A stretch of 64,000 nucleotides of DNA from Planctomycetota bacterium (GTDB taxonomy: Bacteria; Planctomycetota; UBA8742; UBA2392): the NCBI GenBank assembly GCA_027493625.1, contig JAOSKM010000001.1, forward strand, positions 1,579,489 through 1,643,488. Direction: 5' to 3'. Of the stretch, positions 45,527 to 53,616 are shown one piece after another (positions within the stretch are counted from its first letter, which is position 1; each line of letters opens with the position of its first letter). Both the position numbers and the translations under genes were made by a program. A model generated the notes under the pieces. That model did not search any database, had not been told where the DNA came from, and worked only from the letters and a program-made list of their open reading frames with translations.

Positions 45527-46495
45527 ATGGCTGATAAGCTGATCATCGGCTCACGCGGCAGCATGCTGGCGCTTACTCAGTCGAACTGGGTGGCTGATGA
45601 ATTGCGGCGTTTTCACCCGGGGCTCGAGGTCGAGATCGTCCAGTTCAAGACCACAGGCGATGTGAACCTGGGCGCATCGTTGTCAGAGCTCGGCGGCAAG
45701 GGCGCCTTCACCAAGGAACTCGAGGACGCGCTGCTGCTGAACAAGTGCGACCTCGCGGTGCACAGCCTGAAAGACCTGCCCACGGTGCTGCCCGACGGCC
45801 TGCGCATCGGCTGCACGCCGCCGCGCGAGACCACGGAAGACACTTTGGTGTTCGCGCGCCGGCTGGGCACCATCGACGACGACTCCGACCCGCTGGTCTT
45901 CCTGCCTGAGGGCGCCACGGTCGGCACCTCCAGCCTGCGCCGCAAGGCCATGCTGCTGGCCATGCGCCCCGACCTGAAGGTGATCGAGTTCCGCGGCAAC
46001 GTGGACACTCGCCTCGACAAGCTCGAGGATAAGAAGGCCGACGCCATTGTCCTCGCCTCGGCCGGCCTTAACCGCCTGGGCCTGCTGGACATCTCCGTCC
46101 GCCCCGACCGTGTGGCTTCAACGTTCGACGCGCTGGCGCTGCGCGCGCCCGGCTGGCTGCCGGCCGTGGGGCAGGGCGCGCTGGGCGTCGAGATCCGCGC
46201 CAACGATGAGCGGACCCGGCAACTGCTGGCGCCCCTGCACGACGCGGCGACGTACGCCGCCACGGCCGCGGAGCGCGCCTTTCTGAACCGGCTGGGCGCG
46301 GGCTGCCAGGCGCCGGTGGCGGCTCTGTCCATAGCACCCGAGGGCAGCAGCCTGAGATTGACCGGGCGCGTGCTGGCGCTGGACGGGACGCAGGTGGTTG
46401 AGACCGAGGACGAAGGCGAGATCGGCAAGCCCGAAGAGCTCGGGCGGCGCGTGGCGGACTGGTGCCTGGAGAACGGCGCCGCGGGCCTGGTGTAG
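45527..46495 (+). CDS. hemC: Hydroxymethylbilane synthase (porphobilinogen deaminase)
   Basis: Joins four porphobilinogens into hydroxymethylbilane for heme and related tetrapyrroles. 322 residues. Motifs: IIGSRGSMLALTQSNWVADE, FKTTGDVN, GGKGAFTKELEDALL, CDLAVHSLKDLPTVLPDGL, VGTSSLRRKAMLLA, EFRGNVDTRLDKLE, GQGALGVEIR. The dipyrromethane-cofactor Cys is in RLGAGCQAPVAA. Complete. No other hem gene is adjacent. Confidence 0.96.
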   Translation: MADKLIIGSRGSMLALTQSNWVADELRRFHPGLEVEIVQFKTTGDVNLGASLSELGGKGAFTKELEDALLLNKCDLAVHSLKDLPTVLPDGLRIGCTPPRETTEDTLVFARRLGTIDDDSDPLVFLPEGATVGTSSLRRKAMLLAMRPDLKVIEFRGNVDTRLDKLEDKKADAIVLASAGLNRLGLLDISVRPDRVASTFDALALRAPGWLPAVGQGALGVEIRANDERTRQLLAPLHDAATYAATAAERAFLNRLGAGCQAPVAALSIAPEGSSLRLTGRVLALDGTQVVETEDEGEIGKPEELGRRVADWCLENGAAGLV

Positions 46496-46551
46496 GCGCG
46501 CGTTCCCGCCAGTTTTTTGGCATGTAAGCGCTTGCGGGGATCGGCGTCCTA

Positions 46552-46580
46552 TTGGTGAGGGAACGGGAGAATTCTAGACT
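46552..46580 (+). promoter_or_regulatory. Candidate promoter in the hemC-46.6 kb gap
   Basis: TTGGTG (46552-46557), 17 bases, TAGACT (46575-46580), 60 bases before ATG 46640. A LacI/CcpA-operator-like TGTAAGCGCTTGCG lies upstream at 46523-46536. Confidence 0.35.
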
Positions 46581-46639
46581 GTCGGGACCCCGCTTGATCC
46601 CCTCACAGGCACGGAGTCCATTCCAGACGGAGCTTACAC

Positions 46640-47074
46640 ATGGAGAAGAAGGCGATTTTACCGGCAGTCACGATCGCGCTGCTTTCGTGCATTGCCCTGA
46701 TGCTTACGGTGATCGGCGGGCTGTACGCCTACAACACGTTCGCCGGCAGCGCGCAGCCTGTCGCGGCCCAGAGCTCGGGCACCGACAAGGGTCCTGAATG
46801 GTCGGCGTCCTCGATCACGGTCGGCGGCAACCAGGAGTTCATGGTGGTGATCAAGGAGGTCGAAAACCCCTACGAGCAGGGCCAGAAGGCCACGCAGATG
46901 GCGGTTTACGAAATCCGCTCGGCCGGCACTGCCAAGGCTGACCTGTACTTCGTGGCCTCGCGTCTGCTGGAGTACGACTTCAAGCTGCCGGACCACAGCG
47001 GCCAGGATGCCAAGGGGAAGGGTTTCTCTCCGCTGGGTGTGAAGAAGGCGGTTGAGGAATCGAAGAAGAAGTAG
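46640..47074 (+). CDS. Hypothetical protein with N-terminal membrane anchor
   Basis: 144 residues. One N-terminal transmembrane helix or uncleaved signal (ILPAVTIALLSCIALMLTVI), then a ~90-residue exported beta-rich domain (SITVGGNQEFMVVIKEVENP; MAVYEIRSAGTAKADLYFVA) and a Lys-rich end. No family recognised. It is flanked by its own promoter-like region and followed by a hairpin, so it is likely monocistronic. Confidence 0.65.
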   Translation: MEKKAILPAVTIALLSCIALMLTVIGGLYAYNTFAGSAQPVAAQSSGTDKGPEWSASSITVGGNQEFMVVIKEVENPYEQGQKATQMAVYEIRSAGTAKADLYFVASRLLEYDFKLPDHSGQDAKGKGFSPLGVKKAVEESKKK

Positions 47075-47113
47075 CGGTTCAGGGGCCGATCAATCGGCTG
47101 TCATATTCCTATC

Positions 47114-47151
47114 ACAGGGCGTTTTCGGTACTTGCGCCGGAAACGCCCTGT
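47114..47151 (+). terminator. 13-bp hairpin overlapping next promoter
   Basis: ACAGGGCGTTTTC (47114-47126) pairs with GGAAACGCCCTGT (47139-47151), with one G-U pair and a 12-base loop. No T-run follows. Probably the terminator of the 46.6 kb gene. Confidence 0.5.
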
Positions 47152-47161
47152 CCATTACTAT
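47132..47161 (+). promoter_or_regulatory. Candidate promoter for the 47.3 kb gene
   Basis: TTGCGC (47132-47137), 18 bases, TACTAT (47156-47161). It overlaps the right half of the preceding hairpin, so termination and initiation share DNA. Confidence 0.35.
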
Positions 47162-47259
47162 AGGGCTTTGAATAAGCGTGCCTGTGGGTCCGGCGGAATG
47201 TACGCCGGGGTAGGCGCGTGAAGTCCCCCAATGCCGGAGCTGTTCCGGAGCAACCCGAT

Positions 47260-48324
47260 ATGCCGAACTACAAGTCATTTGACGACGTGCTGAACGAGCT
47301 GGAGATGGACGAAGACGAGCTCAAGCGGCTCGTTTCGGAAGGTCAGATTCGCGCATTCCGCGATGACGACAAAATGAAGTTCCGCTCGGAAGACGTCCAA
47401 TCCCTGAGCCGCGCCCGCAAGCCGTCCGGCGGCGGTGGCGAGATCGACCTGGGCGAAACGCAGCTAGGCGGCGAAAGCCTCGAGATCATCGAGGAAGAGA
47501 CCGACGAGACGCTGCTCGACCTCGGCAATCTCAGCAGCGACCAGGACTTCGAAGACACCGGCGCGACCAGCGTCCCGACCGTCGAGTTGTCCGACATCGG
47601 TGAAGACCAGGATGCCACCCTCACCGAAGAGCTCGTGTTCGACGAGACCGATGAGCTGGGCGGACTGGACTTCGGCGAAGAGGACGCCGACGCCACCCAG
47701 AAGATCGAGGGCGGACTCGACCTCAGCGACGAAGACGACGTCGGCCTGCAGACCGAGCCGGTCGAAACCGCAGGCCTGGATGAACTCGATGAGCTTGAGG
47801 ACGTCGGCGAACTCGACGATGTCGGATCCGTCGAGGAAGAAACCCACGGCTACGCCGACACCCGCATGGCAGGCCCGCCCATGGGCATGCCGGGCGCCGT
47901 CCAGATCCAGGAGCAGGTCAAGTTCGTCGAGATCGTGCCCAACGAGGGCATCGCCTGGAAAGTGCTCACCGGCCTGACGTTCCTGCTGGTGATGGTGCTG
48001 ATGGTGACGCCGCCAGCCCTGGGCATCAACTCGGGCGACGACGACGTTCCGCTGGGCAGCTTCTGGGGCAGCATCGCCTACTCGATGTACCTTAAGGGCC
48101 CCAACCAGCAGCCTGCCATCGCGCAGAGCGCCTATGAGGTTGAAGATCCCAGCCGGCGCGATGAGCCCGAGCCCTTCTCGGTCAGTACCGGCGCTGACGA
48201 CATCGTGTGGCCCGGCATGAACGTGATCCGCAACTTCTCCGGCTACGCGGTCGGCGGCGCATCCGACGTCGGCGGTGGAGCGGCGGGGGAAGAGCCGGCC
48301 GAAGAAGAACCGTCCGAAGAATAG
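47260..48324 (+). CDS. Membrane protein with N-terminal HTH-like domain and acidic linker
   Basis: 354 residues from ATG 47260; GTG 47218 would add 14. The N-terminus (SFDDVLNELEMDEDELKRLV, GQIRAFRDDDKMKFRSEDV) resembles an excisionase/MerR-like winged helix. About 150 acidic residues follow (ETDETLLDLGNLSSDQDFED, LDELDELEDVGELDDVG), then Gly/Met/Pro, one transmembrane helix (VLTGLTFLLVMVLMVTPPAL) and an extracytoplasmic tail rich in Gly/Glu. This topology places a DNA-binding-like head in the cytoplasm on a membrane anchor. Promoter and terminator on either side make it monocistronic. Confidence 0.75.
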   Translation: MPNYKSFDDVLNELEMDEDELKRLVSEGQIRAFRDDDKMKFRSEDVQSLSRARKPSGGGGEIDLGETQLGGESLEIIEEETDETLLDLGNLSSDQDFEDTGATSVPTVELSDIGEDQDATLTEELVFDETDELGGLDFGEEDADATQKIEGGLDLSDEDDVGLQTEPVETAGLDELDELEDVGELDDVGSVEEETHGYADTRMAGPPMGMPGAVQIQEQVKFVEIVPNEGIAWKVLTGLTFLLVMVLMVTPPALGINSGDDDVPLGSFWGSIAYSMYLKGPNQQPAIAQSAYEVEDPSRRDEPEPFSVSTGADDIVWPGMNVIRNFSGYAVGGASDVGGGAAGEEPAEEEPSEE

Positions 48325-48340
48325 TCCGCAACCCGTCCAA

Positions 48341-48372
48341 GCACCCCGCCACGGCGGGGTGCTTTTCTTTTC
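48341..48372 (+). terminator. Rho-independent terminator
   Basis: GCACCCCGCC and GGCGGGGTGC (48341-48350 and 48353-48362; the innermost bases form the loop) are followed by TTTTCTTTT. Confidence 0.85.
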
Positions 48373-48407
48373 CGGGGCGGTTACTACGTTTGGAATACAG
48401 GTGACGC

Positions 48408-49184
48408 ATGACCCCGACGGTTCTGCTGATCGACGAAAACGAGGCGGTGACCAGCATCGTGAAGGCGCTGCTGATCCGCAACGGCTACAGCGTCGAGGTC
48501 CTGAGCCCGGGTGCCGACGTGATGCAGTACCTGGTGGAAAAGCCCGTGGACGTGATCGTCTCCGACGCCCAGGCCGGCAACGGCAACGCCTATCACCTGG
48601 TGCGCAGCATTCGCTCGGACCCCGCAACCGCCGACATCCCGCTGGTGTACCTGACCGCCGGCGCCAGCCTGGAGGACGAGTTCGAGGCCTACCTTTCCGG
48701 CGCCGACGCCTTCATCACCAAGCCGTTCCGCGCCCGCGACCTGCTGGCGGCAGTCGACAACGTGCTGCACCGCAAGCCGATCAGCACCAGCAGCGGCAGG
48801 CTGGCGGTGGTGCAGGAGGTCGCGCGTGTGCTGGCCTGTGTGTCCGATGAGCGCCACCGCCTGGTGCGCCAGGCCATGAAGCAGGCGGGGTTCGAACTCG
48901 AGTTTGAAACCCGCCTTGACCGCGCGTTCTCGCGCATCGACCGTGAGCGCTTCCACCTCCTGATCTGCGACGCAACCAAGGACCCGGATGCGGCCGCGCA
49001 GGTGCGCGAGTTCGTGTCTCACTTTGCGCTTGCCATCCCGGTGGTACTGCTGCACGGCAAGGACCAGGCGCCGCGCGCGCCTGCCAATGACCCGCAGTTC
49101 GTGACCGTGCGCTTGCCCGCCACCACCGTGGAACTCGCGGATAAAGTGCGCAAGGCGATCCTCGACTTCGGCGGACCGCCGTAA
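48408..49184 (+). CDS. Receiver-domain protein with second, degenerate receiver
   Basis: 258 residues. First receiver domain (1-125) complete: LLIDENE acidic pair, IVSDAQAG phosphoacceptor Asp, YLTAGAS Thr and FITKPF Lys. The second half (about 135-255) repeats the fold loosely (VLACVSDERHRLVRQAMKQA, FHLLICDATKD, PVVLLHGKD) but lacks a matching Lys motif. No DNA-binding or output domain, so it may act through protein contacts or as a phosphate sink. No histidine kinase in the window. Confidence 0.85.
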   Translation: MTPTVLLIDENEAVTSIVKALLIRNGYSVEVLSPGADVMQYLVEKPVDVIVSDAQAGNGNAYHLVRSIRSDPATADIPLVYLTAGASLEDEFEAYLSGADAFITKPFRARDLLAAVDNVLHRKPISTSSGRLAVVQEVARVLACVSDERHRLVRQAMKQAGFELEFETRLDRAFSRIDRERFHLLICDATKDPDAAAQVREFVSHFALAIPVVLLHGKDQAPRAPANDPQFVTVRLPATTVELADKVRKAILDFGGPP

Positions 49185-49186
49185 GC

Positions 49187-49330
49187 AGAGGTTAGAGGTC
49201 GGAGGTCAGGGAACTGCCGGGTACGTTTATGGTTGCTTTCGTGTGGTCACCTGTGGAGCATCCGCGAACTCGAGCCCCAAGCCCGGACCCCTGACCTCAA
49301 ACCTCTGATCTCTGACCTCCGACCTCTGCC
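49187..49330. repeat. Inverted repeat of AGGTCGG/CCTCCGA units
   Basis: The left arm AGAGGTCGGAGGTCAGGGA and the right arm CTGATCTCTGACCTCCGACC (to ~49327) flank a ~75-base core. It fills the gap between the receiver gene and the dehydrogenase gene, with the right arm ending 3 bases before the ATG. Confidence 0.75.
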
Positions 49331-50296
49331 ATGTTCATCTACATCACACGCGCCCTGCCCGACGTTGCCGCCGAAATGCTGGCCCGGGCCCTGCCCGGTG
49401 CTCGCATCGAGCTGAACCCCCACGACCGCAACCTCAACCGTGCCGAGTTGATCGAGGCGGCCAGCGGATGCGACGCCCTGCTTTGTACCCTGGCCGATCC
49501 GCTCGACGCCACGCTGATCGAGGATCTGGGGCCGCAACTGAAGGTGATTGCCACCTGCGCCGTGGGTTACAACAACATCGACCTGCAGGCCGCGAAGAAC
49601 CGCGGCATCGCGGTGTGCAACACGCCCGGCGTGCTGACCGACGCCACGGCCGAGGTCGCCGTCGGTCTGATGCTGGCCTGCGCGCGACGTTTTGTCGAGG
49701 GCGACTCCTTGACGCGTCAAGGATTGTTCTCGGGCTGGGCGCCGCTGCTGCACCGCGGGCACGGCGTGTACGGCAAGACCGTGGGCATCGTGGGCGCCGG
49801 GCGCATCGGCAAGCGGGTGGCGGCCACCATGAAGCACGGCTTCGGCTGCCGCATCCTGTACCACTCGCGCGAAGACCACGTGGACTGGGAGAACGAACTG
49901 GATGCCGAAAAGGTCGAACTCGGCGAGTTGCTGGCGCGCTCCGATTTCGTCAGCCTGCACTGCCCGCTGACGCCCGACACGCATCATCTGCTCGACGCCG
50001 ACATGCTGAAGCTGATGAAGCCCACGGCCGTGCTGGTCAACACCGCGCGCGGGCCGGTGGTCGACGAGCAGGCGCTGGTGCAGGCCCTGCGTGAAAGGCG
50101 CATCGCCGCGGCGGGCCTCGACGTCTATGAGGGTGAGCCCGCCCTGGCGCCAGGGCTCAGCGAGCTGCCGAACGTGATCCTGCTGCCGCACATCGGCAGC
50201 GCCACGATCGAGACCCGTGACGAAATGGCCCGCATGTGCGCCCGCGCGGCGATCGCGGTATTGACTGGTCAAGAGCCGCCGCATCGCGTGGCATGA
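49331..50296 (+). CDS. D-isomer-specific 2-hydroxyacid dehydrogenase
   Basis: 321 residues of the glyoxylate/hydroxypyruvate reductase-like group. Substrate domain CAVGYNNIDLQAAKNRGI; NAD(P)-binding GKTVGIVGAGRIGKRVA; catalytic Arg in NTARGPVVDEQAL, Glu in DVYEGEP and His in LPHIGSAT. Complete. It reduces a 2-oxoacid or oxidises the matching 2-hydroxyacid; the substrate cannot be told. Two TTGACNNGTCAA palindromes lie inside the gene. Convergent with the AGPAT-C45 fusion gene. Confidence 0.92.
   Translation: MFIYITRALPDVAAEMLARALPGARIELNPHDRNLNRAELIEAASGCDALLCTLADPLDATLIEDLGPQLKVIATCAVGYNNIDLQAAKNRGIAVCNTPGVLTDATAEVAVGLMLACARRFVEGDSLTRQGLFSGWAPLLHRGHGVYGKTVGIVGAGRIGKRVAATMKHGFGCRILYHSREDHVDWENELDAEKVELGELLARSDFVSLHCPLTPDTHHLLDADMLKLMKPTAVLVNTARGPVVDEQALVQALRERRIAAAGLDVYEGEPALAPGLSELPNVILLPHIGSATIETRDEMARMCARAAIAVLTGQEPPHRVA
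49709..49720. promoter_or_regulatory. TTGACNNGTCAA palindrome, site 1
   Basis: TTGACGCGTCAA, extended to the 16-base perfect palindrome CCTTGACGCGTCAAGG, inside the dehydrogenase gene (codons for SLTRQG, using TTG and CAA). Confidence 0.5.
50261..50272. promoter_or_regulatory. TTGACNNGTCAA palindrome, site 2
   Basis: TTGACTGGTCAA near the 3' end of the dehydrogenase gene (VLTGQE). Confidence 0.5.
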
Positions 50297-50324
50297 CACA
50301 CCCGCAAGGTGCGGCGGGCCCGGG

Positions 50325-50336
50325 CTGACGCGTCAA
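50325..50336. promoter_or_regulatory. TTGACNNGTCAA-like palindrome, site 3 (one mismatch)
   Basis: CTGACGCGTCAA between the convergent genes; it overlaps the stop codon of the AGPAT-C45 gene. Confidence 0.4.
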
Positions 50337-52873
50337 CGCTGCGCGTCCTTGGCCTTCTGCAGCCACTGCCGGATGTGCCCGCGGACGGCTTCGTAGTGCG
50401 GGTCGCGGTCCAGCGCTTCCTCGAACTTCTTCTCGGCGGCCTGGTGCTTGCCCTGTACGAACAGCAGGCGTCCCTCGAAGTACGAGGTCTCGAAGCTGCG
50501 CGCGTTCAGGTTGGCCAGCGTGCGCACGATCGGCTCGGCCTTTTTGGCGTCTTCGTCGTCCAGGGCGGCGCGGGCAAAGCGCACCTGCTTGCGGAACTCG
50601 GCCAGGTCTTCCGCTTCCGGGGCGCGCGCGTCGCGCGGCAGGTTGCTGCTGCGCTCGATGCGCAGGCGCAGTGCCGCAACCGCCCCGCCATCCAGCATGC
50701 GCTGCACAGGCACGTACATGTATTCACCATAGGTATGGGGCGCCGTTGAGACCCACATCTCGCCGGTGGTCACGTTGGTGATCACGCTGTGGCTGCAGAT
50801 GCCGGCATCAATCGCGTTGCGGTTGCCCAGGCCCAGTTCCTTGTCGCCGCGGCCTTTCCGGTCGCGCAGGATCTCGAGGCAGGCCTGCTTTTCGATCGCG
50901 CCCAGCTTGCGCTCGACCAGCTCGCTCAACCGCTCATGGCGATAGCTGGTGGTGGCGCGTTCGATCTGCTGCAGGTTCACCGGGTCGTCTTTCAGGGGCT
51001 CTGTCAGCATGTGGTTGGTCTGCAGGATGCGCCCCGGCTGCTCGGCCTCGCGCATGGCGCAATGGCCCGGCGACTTCTCGATCACCACCGCGCGGCCGTC
51101 TTTGCGGCTGGCGATCATGTAGGTGTCGCTGACGAACACGGGTGTCTTTTCGATCAGCGCAAATGCCTGCTCGATGGTTTCGCACTCCTGCAGCACGCGG
51201 CGCACCAGCAGCGAAACCGGCGTGCCCATGCGCCCGAAGCCGACCTCGTCGGTGCGCGCGGCGTTCACATGCACGCTCAGGCCGACGCGGTTCATGCCGG
51301 TGACCGCGCCAGCCATGCCGGCCCAGGCCACGTGAACGTAGGCGTGGCCTTGTTCGGGCCAGACGTAGACCACCGCCTTGTCCACGTCGAACACTTCGCC
51401 GGCCTCAAAGTCAAAGTTGCGCGCGACATACAGGTTGCCGTCGGCGCTGGCATCGCCCCAGGCGGCAAAGGCCGTGCAGCCCACGAAGTCGCTGGTGGTG
51501 ACCAGCGGGTGGTCGATGAAGATGTGGCTGATGTCGTGGGCGGCATGATAGTTGAGAATGCGGTGGTACAGCGGCACGTCGTCCGGGTGCTGGTCGATGC
51601 TGCCTTCGGTGAGGCCCAGCATCTCCAGTTGCTCGGCATCGCTGACGTGCTGCGGCAGCGTGCGGTTGTTGATCGCCACCAGCTGCTTCACGGCCCAGAA
51701 GGCCGCGCGGTTGGGCACGAACTCGTTCACGGTCTCGAGCAGCAGCTGTTCCTGCTTCGCCGTCAGGTCCTGGCACAGCCGCGCGTTGGCGTAACCGCGC
51801 TGCCAGGGGTCGCCGCTCAAGCCAAGCTCGTGCAGGCCGTCACGCTCGCGTCGCCAGTTGTCGCCCAGCAGCTTGACCGGATGGTTCTGCATGGTGCGCT
51901 CGGTGATCTCGAGCTTCGCCAGCTCACGGCCGCCGTCATAGGCGGGCGGCTCGGCGATACACCAGTTGCGGACGTAGACCGACACACCTACCAGCAGCGC
52001 CATGCACAGCGCCACGCCCGCCATGCCCAGCCGAGTCACCCAGCCGTGCACGCGCGGGAACGATGAGCGCTTGCCGGTCCGCAGCGCGGCCAGCTCGGAT
52101 TTCATCAGCGCATGCACGCGCTGCTTGAGCTCGGACGCTTCGCGCGGGTCAGACAGGCCCTTGGTGGGGATGGGCTCAAGCACCTTGATGACGGTGTCCG
52201 GGTGGTGCACCAGCGGGCTGCCCTTGCGCACACAAGCGCCCGTGCCGTCAATCACCACGGGCACGATCGGCACTTGAGCGTCCATGGCCAGCACAAAGGC
52301 GCCGTTCTTGAAGCGGCGCAGGCGGCCGTCAGGGCTGCGGCTGCCTTCCGGGAAGACCAGGATGCTGACGCCGTCTTTCAGCCAGTTGAGCGCGGTGTCG
52401 AAGCCGCGCGGGCGGTCGGGGTCGGACTCGTCGCCTTCGTCATCGACCTGGATGTGGCGGGCCAGCTTGTTGAGCTCACCCATCAGCGGATACTTGAAGG
52501 GCCAACCTTTGATCATCCAACGAGCGTTCACCGGCAGCATCAGCGCCATCAGGATGTCGAGGATCGACTGGTGGTTGCACACGATTACGCATGGCTGCGG
52601 GAACGCCTGCCGCCGCGCGTTGATGCGGCGCTGCTGGCCGAAGGGGTACAGCCGGAAGAACCAGCGGGCAATGCGGCGCTGGCCGGTATAGAAGGCGTCG
52701 CCACGATGCTTGACGAAGAAACGATCCGCCAGCCAGTACGGCAACTCAAGCACGAACAGGAAGAATGCCAGCTGCGCGCCCAGCAGCCCGTAGGCGCACA
52801 CCGAACGCAGGACATTCATCACCGGGTTGGAGGGCGGTGGGTACGAGTATTCCGGATCGCTTGAGTCCGCCAT
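50333..52873 (-). CDS. AGPAT-type acyltransferase fused to C45-like NTN hydrolase and TPR
   Basis: 846 residues from ATG 52873. Residues ~85-270 are a PlsC-type acyltransferase (NHQSILD, the HX4D motif; later FPEGSRSPDG). A transmembrane helix follows (~281-302, LGMAGVALCMALLVGVSVYV). Then a domain like C45 acyl-CoA:6-aminopenicillanate acyltransferases/autoproteolytic hydrolases, with the likely nucleophile in DFVGCTAFAAWG (Cys ~466) followed by ARNFDFE. A TPR-like pair closes the protein. Acyltransferase would use acyl-ACP or acyl-CoA; the NTN part would sit across the membrane and cleave or transfer an amide/ester acyl group (inference). Aryl-polyene clusters carry a separate AGPAT. Divergent from the acyl carrier protein gene. 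Confidence 0.85.
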   Translation of the reverse strand: MADSSDPEYSYPPPSNPVMNVLRSVCAYGLLGAQLAFFLFVLELPYWLADRFFVKHRGDAFYTGQRRIARWFFRLYPFGQQRRINARRQAFPQPCVIVCNHQSILDILMALMLPVNARWMIKGWPFKYPLMGELNKLARHIQVDDEGDESDPDRPRGFDTALNWLKDGVSILVFPEGSRSPDGRLRRFKNGAFVLAMDAQVPIVPVVIDGTGACVRKGSPLVHHPDTVIKVLEPIPTKGLSDPREASELKQRVHALMKSELAALRTGKRSSFPRVHGWVTRLGMAGVALCMALLVGVSVYVRNWCIAEPPAYDGGRELAKLEITERTMQNHPVKLLGDNWRRERDGLHELGLSGDPWQRGYANARLCQDLTAKQEQLLLETVNEFVPNRAAFWAVKQLVAINNRTLPQHVSDAEQLEMLGLTEGSIDQHPDDVPLYHRILNYHAAHDISHIFIDHPLVTTSDFVGCTAFAAWGDASADGNLYVARNFDFEAGEVFDVDKAVVYVWPEQGHAYVHVAWAGMAGAVTGMNRVGLSVHVNAARTDEVGFGRMGTPVSLLVRRVLQECETIEQAFALIEKTPVFVSDTYMIASRKDGRAVVIEKSPGHCAMREAEQPGRILQTNHMLTEPLKDDPVNLQQIERATTSYRHERLSELVERKLGAIEKQACLEILRDRKGRGDKELGLGNRNAIDAGICSHSVITNVTTGEMWVSTAPHTYGEYMYVPVQRMLDGGAVAALRLRIERSSNLPRDARAPEAEDLAEFRKQVRFARAALDDEDAKKAEPIVRTLANLNARSFETSYFEGRLLFVQGKHQAAEKKFEEALDRDPHYEAVRGHIRQWLQKAKDAQR

Positions 52874-52981
52874 TTCAGGCCCTTTTACCCACTTGCGCCG
52901 CAACGGTGCACAGGCGCAGAATAGGTATATTCACGGGGTCGCTCGAGCACCAGTTCCGCGTCAAGGCGCGGCAGTTAAAAC

Positions 52982-53224
52982 ATGACGACGGACAGCATCC
53001 GCAAGCAGGTAGATCAAATCGTGGCCGAAGAGTTCGAGCTGGATCCGGCCGACATCACGCCAACCAGCGATCTCTACGACGACCTCGGCCTCGACAGCCT
53101 GGACGCCATCGACCTGGTGGTGGCGCTCGAGAAGAACTTCGGCTTCAAGGTCGAAGAAGGCGCCGCCCGCAAGATCCGCAGGCTCGAGCAGCTCTACCAG
53201 TTCGTGCAGGAACGCGTGGCCTAG
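52982..53224 (+). CDS. Acyl carrier protein 1
   Basis: 80 residues with the phosphopantetheine site DLGLDSLDAIDLV (Ser ~38) and a typical ACP helix pattern (IRKQVDQIVAEEFELDPADI; LEQLYQFVQERVA). It carries the growing chain in the biosynthetic cluster. Starts 108 bases from the divergent acyltransferase gene; a -10-like TATATT is at 52926-52931 without a good -35. The closing segment, GAARKIRRLEQLYQFV, is more basic than in housekeeping AcpP. Confidence 0.92.
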   Translation: MTTDSIRKQVDQIVAEEFELDPADITPTSDLYDDLGLDSLDAIDLVVALEKNFGFKVEEGAARKIRRLEQLYQFVQERVA

Positions 53225-53255
53225 GGGACTGTCCCCGCAGTTGGGGACTGTCCCC
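53224..53255. repeat. Paired GGGGACTGTCCCC palindromes
   Basis: Two copies (53224-53236 and 53243-53255) lie between the convergent ACP and dehydratase genes; a third version, GGGGACAGTCCCC, is at 43580-43592. They may serve as a bidirectional terminator. Confidence 0.7.
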
Positions 53256-53265
53256 GTTTGTGGTT

Positions 53266-53616
53266 TCAAACCACCCGCAAGCTCAACTCCGCCACCTCCC
53301 TGTCGCCGTCACGCAGCAGCGCCTTTACCCGGCTGCGCCCTTCCTCGGCCGGCTCCACGCTGACGCTCAACTCCAGCTCGCGCCCCGGGCCCGTCGGGTT
53401 CATGAACTTGGCGCGCGTAACCTCGGCCAGCCGCACCGGCCACCCGATCAGCCGCCCCGCGAAATGCACCGCAGCCGCCACCTGCACCACGGCGGGCAGC
53501 ACCGGCCCTTCAGGAAAGTGCCCCTTGAAGAACTCTTCCGCGCCGGAGAAGCGCAGGCGCGCCGTGCCGGCCTCGAAGGAGAGCGTGGCGGCGTCCAGGT
53601 CAGCGGCCAGGTTCAT
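53266..53616 (-). CDS. ApeI/FabZ-like hotdog 3-hydroxyacyl-ACP dehydratase
   Basis: 116 residues with the hotdog signature FFKGHFPEGPVLPAVVQVAA, including the catalytic His of FabA/FabZ-type dehydratases. The Glu/Asp on the central helix of FabZ is not seen at the usual place (AVVQVAAAVHF), as in aryl-polyene-type dehydratases, which have a related HFP..PVLPGV block. It would remove water from 3-hydroxyacyl-ACP to make a trans double bond. Its start overlaps the stop of the LolA-like gene by 4 bases. Last gene of the minus-strand operon. Confidence 0.8.
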   Translation of the reverse strand: MNLAADLDAATLSFEAGTARLRFSGAEEFFKGHFPEGPVLPAVVQVAAAVHFAGRLIGWPVRLAEVTRAKFMNPTGPGRELELSVSVEPAEEGRSRVKALLRDGDREVAELSLRVV

